Assembly (NCBI GenBank): GCA_046296295.1
Contig: JBKBLG010000007.1
Coordinates: 1-64,000 of the forward strand
DNA length: 64,000 nt
Direction: 5' to 3'
DNA from: UBA10646 sp046296295
Lineage (GTDB): Bacteria > Bacteroidota > Bacteroidia > Chitinophagales > Chitinophagaceae
Shown: positions 27,040 through 35,370 of the stretch, one piece after another
Numbering within the stretch: the stretch's first letter is position 1
How the letters are laid out: each line of letters begins with the position of its first letter
Translations under genes and position numbers: made by a program
Notes under the pieces: model-generated
Databases searched by the model: none
What the model was told of the DNA's origin: nothing
The model's input: only the letters and a program-made list of their open reading frames with translations

Positions 27040-28693
27040 CCTTTACCAAATACATCATTTCTATCACTTGCTTCAGTTGTTGCTTGGTTATACCTTGCGG
27101 TAAATTTATCTGCTCTTCTTTACTACTTGCAATAAATAGCAACTTCGTACCATTGATATCAATAGGCAACTGCATTTTAAGATGCGGTACACTTGCGGTA
27201 AATCGATAGCTACAAGTTTGTGCGGTTTCATTTACCGTAAGGCTAAGCGTTGGTATTTGTGTGGTACGCAAATACTGATCAAACACACTACTAAAATTTG
27301 TTTTGGTGTAATTACTTATGAATTCCTCAATTTGCGCTGTGGTAACTGTACTATGATAAAAACGTTGATACATCGTACGTAACATATTTCTGAAAAGCTC
27401 GTCGTTATTCAAGCTATGCCGAATGGTGTGTAGCATATTGGTGCCTTTAAAATACATATCGCCACTGCCTTCTTCATTCACACCATAAGGGCCAATAATT
27501 GGGCGGTCGTTTTCAATATTTTTCCGTTGCCCTTTATTGTATTCATTCGCAGCCTGTATGCCGTACATCCATTCAACAAATAAAGTTTCGCTGTAGGTGG
27601 TGAAGGCTTCGTGTACCCACATATCGGCAATATCTTTTGTGGTTATGTTGTTGCCATACCATTCGTGCCCCGATTCGTGCACTACAATATAATCCCACTT
27701 GCTGCCCCAGCCTGTGCCACTTAAATCGCGGCCTAAATAACCATTCCGATATTGGTTACCATACGCAATACCACTTTGATGTTCCATACCTAAATGGGGT
27801 GCTTCTATCAGTTGATACCCATCTTCATAAAATGGATATGCCCCCATCCAATACTCAAATGCATGTAGCATGGGTTTTACAACAGCGAATTGTTTTTTTG
27901 CTTTTTCAAGCTGATAGGGCAGTACCCAATAAGTTATATCTAGTGTTCCTTTTTCGCCTTGTAAGGTATCTGAAAATGAAGTGTATTTGCCAATGTAGGG
28001 TACAATGTTATAGCTGTTAATGGGTTGTGTAACCTTCCATGTATAAGTGGCTTGTTGGTTATTTTTCTCTACTTTTTGAAGGCGGCCATTAGCGATTGCT
28101 TGTAGACTGTCTGGCACAGTAATACTTAACACAGCACCTTGATCTGGTTTATCGCTTTGGTGGTCTTTGCAAGGATACCACACCGAGGCTCCTAAGCCTT
28201 GGCAAGCTACCGACATCCATGGGTTATTCTGTGCATCTTTCTTGAAAATCCAACCGCCATCCCATGGTGCATTTTTGGCCACTTTAGGGGCACCATGGTA
28301 GTGAATGGTAATTGTAAAAGTGTTCTTCTTTTTTACCCGTAAGGGGTGTGTTATTAGTATAATATTATTGTTGCGCTCAAAACTGGTAATGGTATTGTTC
28401 ACTAAAATGCTGTCTACTATCAGCGGTTGCTGCAAATCTATTTGTAATATGTTTTGTTGGGGTATGCTTACTACTTTACATAAAATATTAGTTTGAGCTT
28501 TAATAGTTTTACTGGCGAAATCAGGTGTTACTTGAATGTTGTAATGTTGCACATCCCACCAGGTTCTATTGGCATTTAAACTGCCACGTAGTGTATCGGC
28601 TTTTGTGAATGTTTTCTTACTGCTTGTTAATTGTGCTTTTAACGAAGAACAATAACACAAGCCTAAAAACAACGTAATTTGTAATAGCTTCAT
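27032..28693 (-). CDS. Secreted M1-family zinc aminopeptidase
   Basis: 553 residues with a signal peptide (MKLLQITLFLGLCYCSSLKAQ). The zinc site HESGHEW (His339, Glu340, His343) and the third ligand Glu362, 18 residues later in WVHEAFTTY, are intact. The GAMEN-like exopeptidase motif is seen as LGMEHQSG. It is shorter than the ~850-residue PepN type, keeping only the N-terminal saddle and catalytic domains. It removes N-terminal residues in the periplasm. It is divergent from a peptide-binding lipoprotein gene 26 bp away, a plausible pairing for peptide scavenging. Confidence 0.93.
   Translation of the reverse strand: MKLLQITLFLGLCYCSSLKAQLTSSKKTFTKADTLRGSLNANRTWWDVQHYNIQVTPDFASKTIKAQTNILCKVVSIPQQNILQIDLQQPLIVDSILVNNTITSFERNNNIILITHPLRVKKKNTFTITIHYHGAPKVAKNAPWDGGWIFKKDAQNNPWMSVACQGLGASVWYPCKDHQSDKPDQGAVLSITVPDSLQAIANGRLQKVEKNNQQATYTWKVTQPINSYNIVPYIGKYTSFSDTLQGEKGTLDITYWVLPYQLEKAKKQFAVVKPMLHAFEYWMGAYPFYEDGYQLIEAPHLGMEHQSGIAYGNQYRNGYLGRDLSGTGWGSKWDYIVVHESGHEWYGNNITTKDIADMWVHEAFTTYSETLFVEWMYGIQAANEYNKGQRKNIENDRPIIGPYGVNEEGSGDMYFKGTNMLHTIRHSLNNDELFRNMLRTMYQRFYHSTVTTAQIEEFISNYTKTNFSSVFDQYLRTTQIPTLSLTVNETAQTCSYRFTASVPHLKMQLPIDINGTKLLFIASSKEEQINLPQGITKQQLKQVIEMMYLVKVE
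27229..27242 (-). repeat. Dispersed 14-mer, exact copy
   Basis: Coding-strand CCTTACGGTAAATG in the M1 peptidase gene, read Leu-Thr-Val-Asn. Two weaker copies (27093-27106 and 27191-27204) lie within 140 bp. Confidence 0.9.
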
Positions 28694-28719
28694 AGATTAA
28701 AAATAGAACTAGCAGATTT

Positions 28720-30333
28720 ATGCAACATCATTTAATACATCAACGGTGCTTATGGTGGTTATTATGTATTTGTTGCTGCTGGCTAGGTTGTACCAATACC
28801 CATCGTAAAGATGCGAATGTTTTTTATTACAACGAATCAAGTGGTATTGCAACATTAGATCCTGCATTTGCAAAGAATCAAAGTATTATGTGGGTGCTGC
28901 ACCAAGTGTACAGTACTTTGGTGAATATTAATGCCGAACTAGAAGTTGTGCCTGCTGTAGCTAAGCGTTGGGAGGTTGATGCTACCGGAACACGTTATAG
29001 GTTTTATTTGCGTAACGATGTTTATTTCATAGATAATCCATGCTTCCCACAAGGGAAGGGGCGTAAGTTGATAGCGAACGATGTAGTGTATAGTTTGCAA
29101 CGCATCATGTTGCCAACTACAGCAAGTAGTGGGGCATGGATTTTTAATAACCGTGTGGTAAATGACGGATTTTATGCTATTAACGATACTACCTTCGAAC
29201 TAGTGCTGGTAAAGCCTTTTCCGCCTATACTTGGCATTTTAAGTATGCAGTATTGTAGTATTATTCCACACGAAGCTGTTAGGTATTATGGTAACAATTT
29301 TCGTCGTAATCCGGTAGGTACCGGCCCATTTCAACTCAAGTATTGGGAAGAAGGGCAGGCCCTTATACTTACTAAAAATGAACGCTATTGGGAGTTTGAT
29401 AGTGCAGGTATTCGCCTACCATATTTGAATGGTGTACAAGTTTCTTTCTTTGATAATAAAGCAACCGAGTTTTTATTGTTTCGCCAAGGCCGATTGTCGT
29501 TCATTAACGATATTGATCCTTCGTTTAAAGATGAAGTATTAACTCGAAATGGAACTTTACGACCTCAATGGCAATCGCAAATTCGCTTACATAAAGCACC
29601 TTATTTGAATACCGAATATTTCGGTATTGCAATGCATCATACAACAAGTGTATTGCAACAGCGGTTGTTGCGAAAGGCTATTAATTATGCTATTGACAAG
29701 CGTAAGTTAATAATGTACTTGCGTAACGGTATTGGTACTGCTGCTGAGGCAGGTTTTGCTCCTTTAGGGTTAGCAAGTCGTAATGCCGAAATCATACAAG
29801 GTTATACCTATCAGCCTGCCACTGCTAGGGCTCTGATTGCGCAAGCAGAGTATCAACCCAATACTGTTATTACATTAACAACCATTCCGCAATACGCAGA
29901 TATGGCTAGTTATGCAGCCAAACAATTAGAGGAAGTGGGCCTTACGGTAAAAGTAGAAGTGGTGCAAAAGAGTTTATTGCTTGAGCAAACGGCAAAAGGG
30001 CAAGCTTCCTTTTTCAGAGGTAGTTGGATTGCCGATTACCCTGATGCAGAAAACTATATGGCGATGTTTTATAGCAAAAATCCGGCACCTCCCAATTACA
30101 CACGTTATAGTAATAAAATATTTGATGTGTTGTATGAGCAGGCATTGCTCACTACCGATACCGCAAAGCGGTATCAACTATATCGCAGTATGGATAGTTT
30201 AATGATGCAAGATGCACCTGTAATTCCTCTTTTTTACGATCAAGTAATTCACCTGGTACAACCTTATGTGCAAAATTTTGCACCAACAGCTACTAACATG
30301 TTAGAGCTGCGAACTGTACAACTGCATCAATAA
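28720..30333 (+). CDS. ABC transporter substrate-binding lipoprotein, peptide/nickel family 5
   Basis: 537 residues. A signal sequence ends in the lipobox WLGC (Cys at about residue 24). The SBP family 5 fold follows, with GIATLDPAFAKNQS, LRNDVYFIDNP and the domain-2 NPVGTGPFQLKYWEEG signature. It would deliver oligopeptides to a permease, but no permease or ATPase genes are next to it. The gene is therefore an orphan receptor. A partial 14-mer (CCTTACGGTAAAAG) lies at 29940. Confidence 0.9.
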   Translation: MQHHLIHQRCLWWLLCICCCWLGCTNTHRKDANVFYYNESSGIATLDPAFAKNQSIMWVLHQVYSTLVNINAELEVVPAVAKRWEVDATGTRYRFYLRNDVYFIDNPCFPQGKGRKLIANDVVYSLQRIMLPTTASSGAWIFNNRVVNDGFYAINDTTFELVLVKPFPPILGILSMQYCSIIPHEAVRYYGNNFRRNPVGTGPFQLKYWEEGQALILTKNERYWEFDSAGIRLPYLNGVQVSFFDNKATEFLLFRQGRLSFINDIDPSFKDEVLTRNGTLRPQWQSQIRLHKAPYLNTEYFGIAMHHTTSVLQQRLLRKAINYAIDKRKLIMYLRNGIGTAAEAGFAPLGLASRNAEIIQGYTYQPATARALIAQAEYQPNTVITLTTIPQYADMASYAAKQLEEVGLTVKVEVVQKSLLLEQTAKGQASFFRGSWIADYPDAENYMAMFYSKNPAPPNYTRYSNKIFDVLYEQALLTTDTAKRYQLYRSMDSLMMQDAPVIPLFYDQVIHLVQPYVQNFAPTATNMLELRTVQLHQ

Positions 30334-30338
30334 TAGCT

Positions 30339-30824
30339 TTACTTCAAATCTTTACTAGTGAAGCTCAGCGGAAGCAACATACTGGCCTTCGGAATCACAT
30401 ATACCTTCCCTTCCAAACCCGCGAGAATTAGTCGGATAGATTGATTAACCCTTCCTTCATATTCTAGCAGTGCTTGGCGGCACATACCACAGGGTGAAAT
30501 GGGGTGATTGCTTTCGCCGTTGTTGTTGTGATAGCTTATAGCCATAGTATCAACCGGAATTTTTGGGAATATAGAGGCGGCCGAAGCTAACAATACTCGT
30601 TCTGCACATAAACCAACCGGAAAGCTTGCGTTCTCTTGGTTGCTACCAGCTACAATTTCTCCGTTTTTTAATTTGGCTACAGCACCAACTTGAAAGTTAC
30701 TGTAAGGTGCGTAAGCCATACCGGTAACTTCTCTTGCTTCATTTAATAACCATGCATCTTCTTCTGTAAGATCTTCAATACTGTCGTATACTTCAAACGA
30801 AAATTGATAATGGTGTTGTTGCAT
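30339..30824 (-). CDS. cdd: Cytidine deaminase
   Basis: 161 residues, homotetrameric-type length. The zinc site is Cys73-Ala-Glu75 (LCAERV) with Cys112 and Cys115 (PCGMCRQ). PYSNFQVGA and NQENASFP are the substrate-binding signatures. It converts cytidine and deoxycytidine to uridine forms in pyrimidine salvage. It converges on the lipoprotein gene with only 5 bp between stops. Confidence 0.96.
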   Translation of the reverse strand: MQQHHYQFSFEVYDSIEDLTEEDAWLLNEAREVTGMAYAPYSNFQVGAVAKLKNGEIVAGSNQENASFPVGLCAERVLLASAASIFPKIPVDTMAISYHNNNGESNHPISPCGMCRQALLEYEGRVNQSIRLILAGLEGKVYVIPKASMLLPLSFTSKDLK

Positions 30825-30852
30825 GCATTAATTCCTTTGGTGAGATAAAAAA

Positions 30853-30879
30853 GTCCACACGAGCATGGCTTGTGTGGAC
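30853..30879 (-). terminator. Terminator of lepB
   Basis: On the minus strand, stem GTCCACAC / GTGTGGAC (extended by a few pairs) followed by six T residues; 58 bp past the lepB stop. Confidence 0.85.
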
Positions 30880-30937
30880 CCCTTAACGGCTGTTAAATAT
30901 ACTACAAATACTCGTTACAAAATTGTTATAGTTGTTC

Positions 30938-32437
30938 TTATTTAATGAACGAGAAAATTCTATTCCAACGTGGGCCTTTGCCATAGCTCATCCAAATCAT
31001 ACTTGCACGACCAACAATATGCGTTTCTGGAACAAAACCCCAATAACGGCTGTCTTGGCTTCTATGTCTGTTATCACCCATCATCCAATAGTAATTGTAT
31101 TTAAAAGTATATTGATTCGTGGCCACTCCGTTAATAATAAATGTATTGTTTTTTTCTTCCAGGGTATTGCTTTCGTAGGTTGTAATTAACCTGCGATAAA
31201 TGGCAATATTTTTTGGTGTTAGGGTAATTGTAGCTCCTTTACGGGGTATGGTTAGTGGGCCAAAATTATCTGTAGTCCAAGGTTGGTTAATTGGGTCGTG
31301 CGGAAAGCATGGATGGTATTCTTGGAATACAGCGATGCTATCTACATTAGGCTGTTTCTTTACAATTTCATATTCTTTAGGTGTCATGTTAATGCGATAC
31401 CAATTATCTTTTAAAAGCATTAACTGGCCGTTGTTATCCGATAAATCATCAATGCCTAAATTTTCGCTAAGGAAAGTGTTGGTAAAAGGAGATTTGGTTC
31501 GAACGAGATAATCTATTTGCCCGTAAGGGGGAACAAATGCAGGTGCACCATTAATGTACAGCACACTGTTTTTAAGTTCTAATACATCGCCTGGTATCGC
31601 AGTACAACGCTTGATATAGTTATCTGTTTTATCTACCGGATGTACTACAATTGGGTAATCTGCTAAAAGTGCTTCACGATTACCTTTGTACTCATCTCTA
31701 AGTACATCGTAGTAAGGTGCCTTGCTTTGAAAACCTGGAAGGTTAATAATAGTGTCGCCGGCAGGAAAGTTAAACACAACCACATCATTACGATGAATGG
31801 TATCGTAACCTTTAATACGAGTATAAGGTATTGATGGCCAACGCAAGTAGGAAATCTTCGTTTGACTAAATGGCAAAGTATTATGCACAAACGGAAAACT
31901 TAAAGGTGTTTGTGGTAATCGAGGGCCGTATACCATTTTATTTACAAACAGAAAATCATTTACCAAAAGCGTTTTTTCCATACTCTCTGTAGGTATGGTA
32001 TAAGCTTCAAAAACAAAAGTTCTAATGATGGTAGCAGCAACAACTGCGAAAACAGCCGCATCAATCCACTCTCTTGTAGCAGATTTTTTATACAATTTCA
32101 TTACTTCTTGGCCGCCCCAACGAACTTGTTTATCTACAAAACCAAGGTAGGGAAAATATAAAAAAGGCACTAGCACCACAGCTGTATGCGATAATAAATC
32201 GAATTTGCCAAAGTGCATTGTAAAGATGATGGTGATCCAAATACTAACAAACTGACCAGCAATAGGAACAAACTGTAACCAAAACCACCATTTTTTTATG
32301 CCTGTGATTTTTGCCATGCACCATGTGTTGTAAAATGGTATTAGTGCTTTCCATGCATCAATGCCAGCCTTTTTGAACATGCCGTACATGCCGATATGCC
32401 AACCAATGGTTCCTAGTATAAAAATGATCCAACCCAT
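30938..32437 (-). CDS. lepB: Signal peptidase I, long Bacteroidota form
   Basis: 499 residues, longer than the ~320 of E. coli LepB, as usual in this phylum. The N-terminal ~115 residues hold three to four hydrophobic helices, including a DUF5684-like WKALIPFYNTWCMAKITGIKKWW segment. The catalytic domain has Ser152 (TESMEKTL) and Lys276 (YIKRCTAIPGD), a large insertion, and the final MMGDNRHRSQDSRYWGFV box. It cleaves signal peptides at the periplasmic face of the inner membrane, serving the many secreted proteins in this window. Confidence 0.96.
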   Translation of the reverse strand: MGWIIFILGTIGWHIGMYGMFKKAGIDAWKALIPFYNTWCMAKITGIKKWWFWLQFVPIAGQFVSIWITIIFTMHFGKFDLLSHTAVVLVPFLYFPYLGFVDKQVRWGGQEVMKLYKKSATREWIDAAVFAVVAATIIRTFVFEAYTIPTESMEKTLLVNDFLFVNKMVYGPRLPQTPLSFPFVHNTLPFSQTKISYLRWPSIPYTRIKGYDTIHRNDVVVFNFPAGDTIINLPGFQSKAPYYDVLRDEYKGNREALLADYPIVVHPVDKTDNYIKRCTAIPGDVLELKNSVLYINGAPAFVPPYGQIDYLVRTKSPFTNTFLSENLGIDDLSDNNGQLMLLKDNWYRINMTPKEYEIVKKQPNVDSIAVFQEYHPCFPHDPINQPWTTDNFGPLTIPRKGATITLTPKNIAIYRRLITTYESNTLEEKNNTFIINGVATNQYTFKYNYYWMMGDNRHRSQDSRYWGFVPETHIVGRASMIWMSYGKGPRWNRIFSFIK

Positions 32438-32644
32438 AAATAAATTTTAAAAGTCAACAAAAATAAAGGTATCGCAGTAGCATACCACTTTTTTATTGAG
32501 GTACTGTTTGTGCAAACTATCATGATTAGTTGCTATAGAAAATAAAACATTACAAACTATTTGTTAAAGCACAGTTGCTGTGTAGTTAAACGAAGTAAAG
32601 TATGGTTGCAAAATCGGCTTGCGGCTATTACTTTTAGAAAGATT

Positions 32645-33532
32645 ATGGAGTCCTTTACAATAAAAGACGTTGAAAATTTAAGTGGCATTAAGGCTCATAC
32701 CATTCGGGTATGGGAGCAACGATATCAGATTGTGAAGCCTAAACGGCGCAACGAAGGTTTGCACAGAGAGTATACCAACGATGAACTTAAACATTTGCTA
32801 CGTATTGCTTTTTTGTATCACAGTGGGTTTAAAATAGGTAGCATCGCTAAGCTTACAACTGAAGCTTTAAAAGAGCTTACGTTTTCACACATCATGGAGC
32901 AGCCGGTACACGATAAGTACATACAATGGTTGTTAGAAGCCATGATGCTTTTTAACGAAGGTTTATTTGAATCGGTACTCGATCAGGCGTTCGAATATTT
33001 AGGAACGGTACAAGCTATGGATTATGTAGTGTATCCTTATTTACAGCGTGTTGGTATGTTATGGTTAACCGATAATACCATGCCTGCACAAGAGCATTTT
33101 GCCAGTAATTTGATACGAAAAAAAATAATTATATGTATTGATCAATTGCCCAACTTCTTACATCAAGCAACGCCAAGTTTAACCTTGCTAATGACGCCTG
33201 AAAACGAGTACCATGAAATACCGTTACTCTATATACATTATCTCATGAAAAAGTCGGGCAATGCATGTATCTATGCCGGTGCCAGTGTGCCTTTAAGTGT
33301 AGTTGATAATATTTGTAAGTTACGTAAGGTTACACACATTCACTTTCATGTAATTACCAATTTTACCGATGGTACTATCGATGATTATCTGCACCAATTA
33401 GCACGTACATGTCGTAAGCAAACAATTATTATGAGTGGGCCACTAACTGAACGTGTAACTATTCAACCAAGTAATGTGCTCATGCTTAATAGCTTTGAAG
33501 AAGCTATATCGTACGTTACCCAACAAGTGTAG
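32645..33532 (+). CDS. MerR-family regulator with cobalamin-binding-like domain (CarH/LitR type)
   Basis: 295 residues from the ATG at 32645; an in-frame ATG at 32561 adds an unrelated tail. The MerR helix-turn-helix is at residues 1-70 (FTIKDVENLSGIKAHTIRVWEQRY). The helical B12 cap carries a W-x9-EH motif (WLTDNTMPAQEH), which contacts the upper face of adenosylcobalamin in CarH. In the B12-binding Rossmann part, the usual E/D-x-H-x-x-G appears as EYHEIP: the cobalt-ligand His is kept but Gly is replaced by Pro. It may be a light- or B12-responsive repressor, or may have lost the cofactor. Confidence 0.87.
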   Translation: MESFTIKDVENLSGIKAHTIRVWEQRYQIVKPKRRNEGLHREYTNDELKHLLRIAFLYHSGFKIGSIAKLTTEALKELTFSHIMEQPVHDKYIQWLLEAMMLFNEGLFESVLDQAFEYLGTVQAMDYVVYPYLQRVGMLWLTDNTMPAQEHFASNLIRKKIIICIDQLPNFLHQATPSLTLLMTPENEYHEIPLLYIHYLMKKSGNACIYAGASVPLSVVDNICKLRKVTHIHFHVITNFTDGTIDDYLHQLARTCRKQTIIMSGPLTERVTIQPSNVLMLNSFEEAISYVTQQV

Positions 33533-33550
33533 CTTAGAGTGTTAGATATT

Positions 33551-33583
33551 AAAAAAGCGAGGCTTTTGTTAGCCTCGCTTTTT
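33551..33583. terminator. Bidirectional terminator, merR / thiolase
   Basis: 13-bp stem AAAAAGCGAGGCT / AGCCTCGCTTTTT with a short loop between convergent genes; A and T tracts on both sides work either way. Confidence 0.88.
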
Positions 33584-33597
33584 CATTTACCGTAAGG
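33584..33597 (-). repeat. Dispersed 14-mer, exact copy abutting a terminator
   Basis: CATTTACCGTAAGG begins directly after the terminator. The related 12-mer CTTACGTAAATG follows at 33603-33614 in inverted orientation. Confidence 0.9.
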
Positions 33598-33602
33598 TTT
33601 TA

Positions 33603-33614
33603 CTTACGTAAATG
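33603..33614 (+). repeat. Related 12-mer CTTACGTAAATG
   Basis: The 14-mer minus one C and one G, giving a true TTACGTAA palindrome. It pairs with the adjacent 33584 copy. Confidence 0.7.
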
Positions 33615-33616
33615 TA

Positions 33617-34798
33617 TTAAGCTTTTTCAATAACCATAGCACTAGCGCCACCACCGCCATTACAAATACCGGCCGCACCAAACTTAGCATTGTGCTGATG
33701 TAAAATGTGGGTAAGCGTTACTATAATTCTAGCACCACTACAACCTAACGGATGGCCTAGCGATACCGCACCACCGTTAACATTCACTTTGCTACTGTCT
33801 AAATTCATTTTTTTACAGTTGGCAATACCAACAATGCTAAACGCTTCATTCAACTCAAAAAAGTCGATATCTGTCATTTGTAATCCAGCCTTGGCAACTG
33901 CTTTGGGCACTGCTAAAGAAGGTGTGGTGGTAAACCACTCAGGAGCTTGTTCTGCATCGGCATAACTACGAATAATAGCTAAAGGCTTAATACCTAGTGC
34001 GTCGGCTTTTGCTTTGCTCATCAGTACCAAGGCTGCAGCACCATCGTTCATAGTACTTGCGTTAGCTGCGGTAACTGTACCGTCTTTGCTAAACGCTGGT
34101 TTTAATTCAGGTATTTTATCAAACTTTACATTAAAAGGTTCTTCATCTTTAGCAAATAATATTGGTTCGCCCTTGCGTTGTGGTATGCTTACAGGTGCTA
34201 TTTCTGCCGCAAATTTTCCCTCGGTCCATGCGGCTTGACTACGCTTGTAGCTTTCAATAGCGAACGCATCTTGCGCTTCACGACTAACCTCAAATTCACG
34301 AGCACACATATCGGCGGCATTACCCATCGCATAATTATGATACACATCGGTTAAGCCATCTTTAGCTAAGCCATCTTGCATAGTTACATTACCATACTTG
34401 TTGCCCCAGCGCATATTGGGAGCATAAAATGGCACATTACTCATACTCTCCATACCGCCCGCAACTACCACCTCACTATCTCCTAACAAAATGCTTTGAG
34501 CACCTTGTGCAATAGCTTTCATACCGCTAGCACAAACTTTATTCACGGTAGTGGCAATAACACTATCGGGCAAGCCTGCAAATTTGGCTGCTTGGCGGGC
34601 CGGAGCTTGCCCTAAACCAGCTTGAATAACACAGCCCATTAATACTTCATCTACAATGGTTGGTTCAATACCTGCTTTTTCAATAGCAGCTTTTATAGCA
34701 ACTGCACCGAGCTGTGTGGCAGAAAAATCTTTCAAGCTACCGCCGAAACTACCGATGGGTGTTCTTACAGCCGACACGATATACACTATATTACTCAT
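33617..34798 (-). CDS. Thiolase (acetyl-CoA C-acyltransferase)
   Basis: 393 residues, the length of biosynthetic/degradative thiolases. Acylated Cys89 lies in VNKVCASGMKA. The catalytic His is in GGAVSLGHPLGCSGAR, and the second Cys is in GICNGGGGASA. It condenses two acetyl-CoA or cleaves 3-ketoacyl-CoA. No other beta-oxidation gene adjoins it directly; an acyl-CoA dehydrogenase lies 2.3 kb away. A TATATTTG -7-like box lies on the minus strand at 34826-34819, 20 nt before the ATG. Confidence 0.95.
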   Translation of the reverse strand: MSNIVYIVSAVRTPIGSFGGSLKDFSATQLGAVAIKAAIEKAGIEPTIVDEVLMGCVIQAGLGQAPARQAAKFAGLPDSVIATTVNKVCASGMKAIAQGAQSILLGDSEVVVAGGMESMSNVPFYAPNMRWGNKYGNVTMQDGLAKDGLTDVYHNYAMGNAADMCAREFEVSREAQDAFAIESYKRSQAAWTEGKFAAEIAPVSIPQRKGEPILFAKDEEPFNVKFDKIPELKPAFSKDGTVTAANASTMNDGAAALVLMSKAKADALGIKPLAIIRSYADAEQAPEWFTTTPSLAVPKAVAKAGLQMTDIDFFELNEAFSIVGIANCKKMNLDSSKVNVNGGAVSLGHPLGCSGARIIVTLTHILHQHNAKFGAAGICNGGGGASAMVIEKA

Positions 34799-34860
34799 GT
34801 TATTATTGTTTTAAACTGCAAATATATGCTTACAATTGTTAGTTTTTAGGTTTTTTAGAG

Positions 34861-35020
34861 GCGCTCAGCAATAGTGCAAAATGTAGCAACAGTTCCGGCT
34901 GCTTTTGGGTGCCGTGCTTCACTTTGTTCCGCACCAGCTTGCAAGCAAGCTGCCACAGCATCCGGCAGCCCTTGAGCTAAGTGCAAAAGCTACAGCAAGG
35001 CTGTAGGAACGGAAAAAGCA
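34861..35020. repeat. GC-richer patch with short hairpins, possibly a decayed REP-like element
   Basis: It contains AGCTTGC-AA-GCAAGCT, CTACAGC-AAG-GCTGTAG and GGTGC/GCACC pairs within 150 bp, unlike the surrounding A/T-rich DNA. No second copy is seen in this window. Confidence 0.3.
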
Positions 35021-35297
35021 ATAACGGCAGATGGTTAATACTAAAAAGCTGCTTTAATTATTTTCGCATCTTTTACTTTGTATAACGCTATTTCTGTTGT
35101 ATTCATGCGGCCATGACCCTTAAATTCACAGTCGAGGCTATGGTGCAAGCAATATAATTACTTGCCATTTATTAATGGTTGTTTTAAGGAATGTTATGGT
35201 ACAATCTAGAAAAAGCATCATGCATCAATATCAACAGTAAGTTTTATAGAACGATAAGTGCTTACCCATAAATACCATCACATAGCCATAGGTATTT

Positions 35298-35327
35298 ACT
35301 AACAACTTATGCTTGTTAGTTTTTTTT
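35298..35327 (+). terminator. Orphan rho-independent terminator
   Basis: ACTAACAA / TTGTTAGT stem with a 7-nt loop and seven or more T residues, 43 bp upstream of the KAS III-like ATG. No + strand CDS precedes it within the gap, so it may end a small RNA or attenuate the downstream gene. Confidence 0.65.
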
Positions 35328-35370
35328 CTAGTTATCTTATACCCCTGAAGCAAAACAACCGACTTTATAC

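Larger units (their letters stand above)
34799..35370. other. Gene-free 572-bp divergent region
   Basis: No convincing protein gene. It holds the thiolase promoter side (34799-34860), a patch richer in G+C with several short inverted repeats (34861-35030), and A/T-rich sequence. A hairpin plus T tract facing right lies at 35298-35327. A 26-codon ORF (ATG at 35191, preceded by AAGGA) sits just before that hairpin and could be a leader peptide, but it has no other support. Confidence 0.6.

Noticed and set aside
34861..35010. Minus-strand open frame of about 43 codons in the GC-richer patch
   Set aside because: It has no ATG, begins right after a stop codon and coincides with short inverted repeats; it is likely a by-product of composition.
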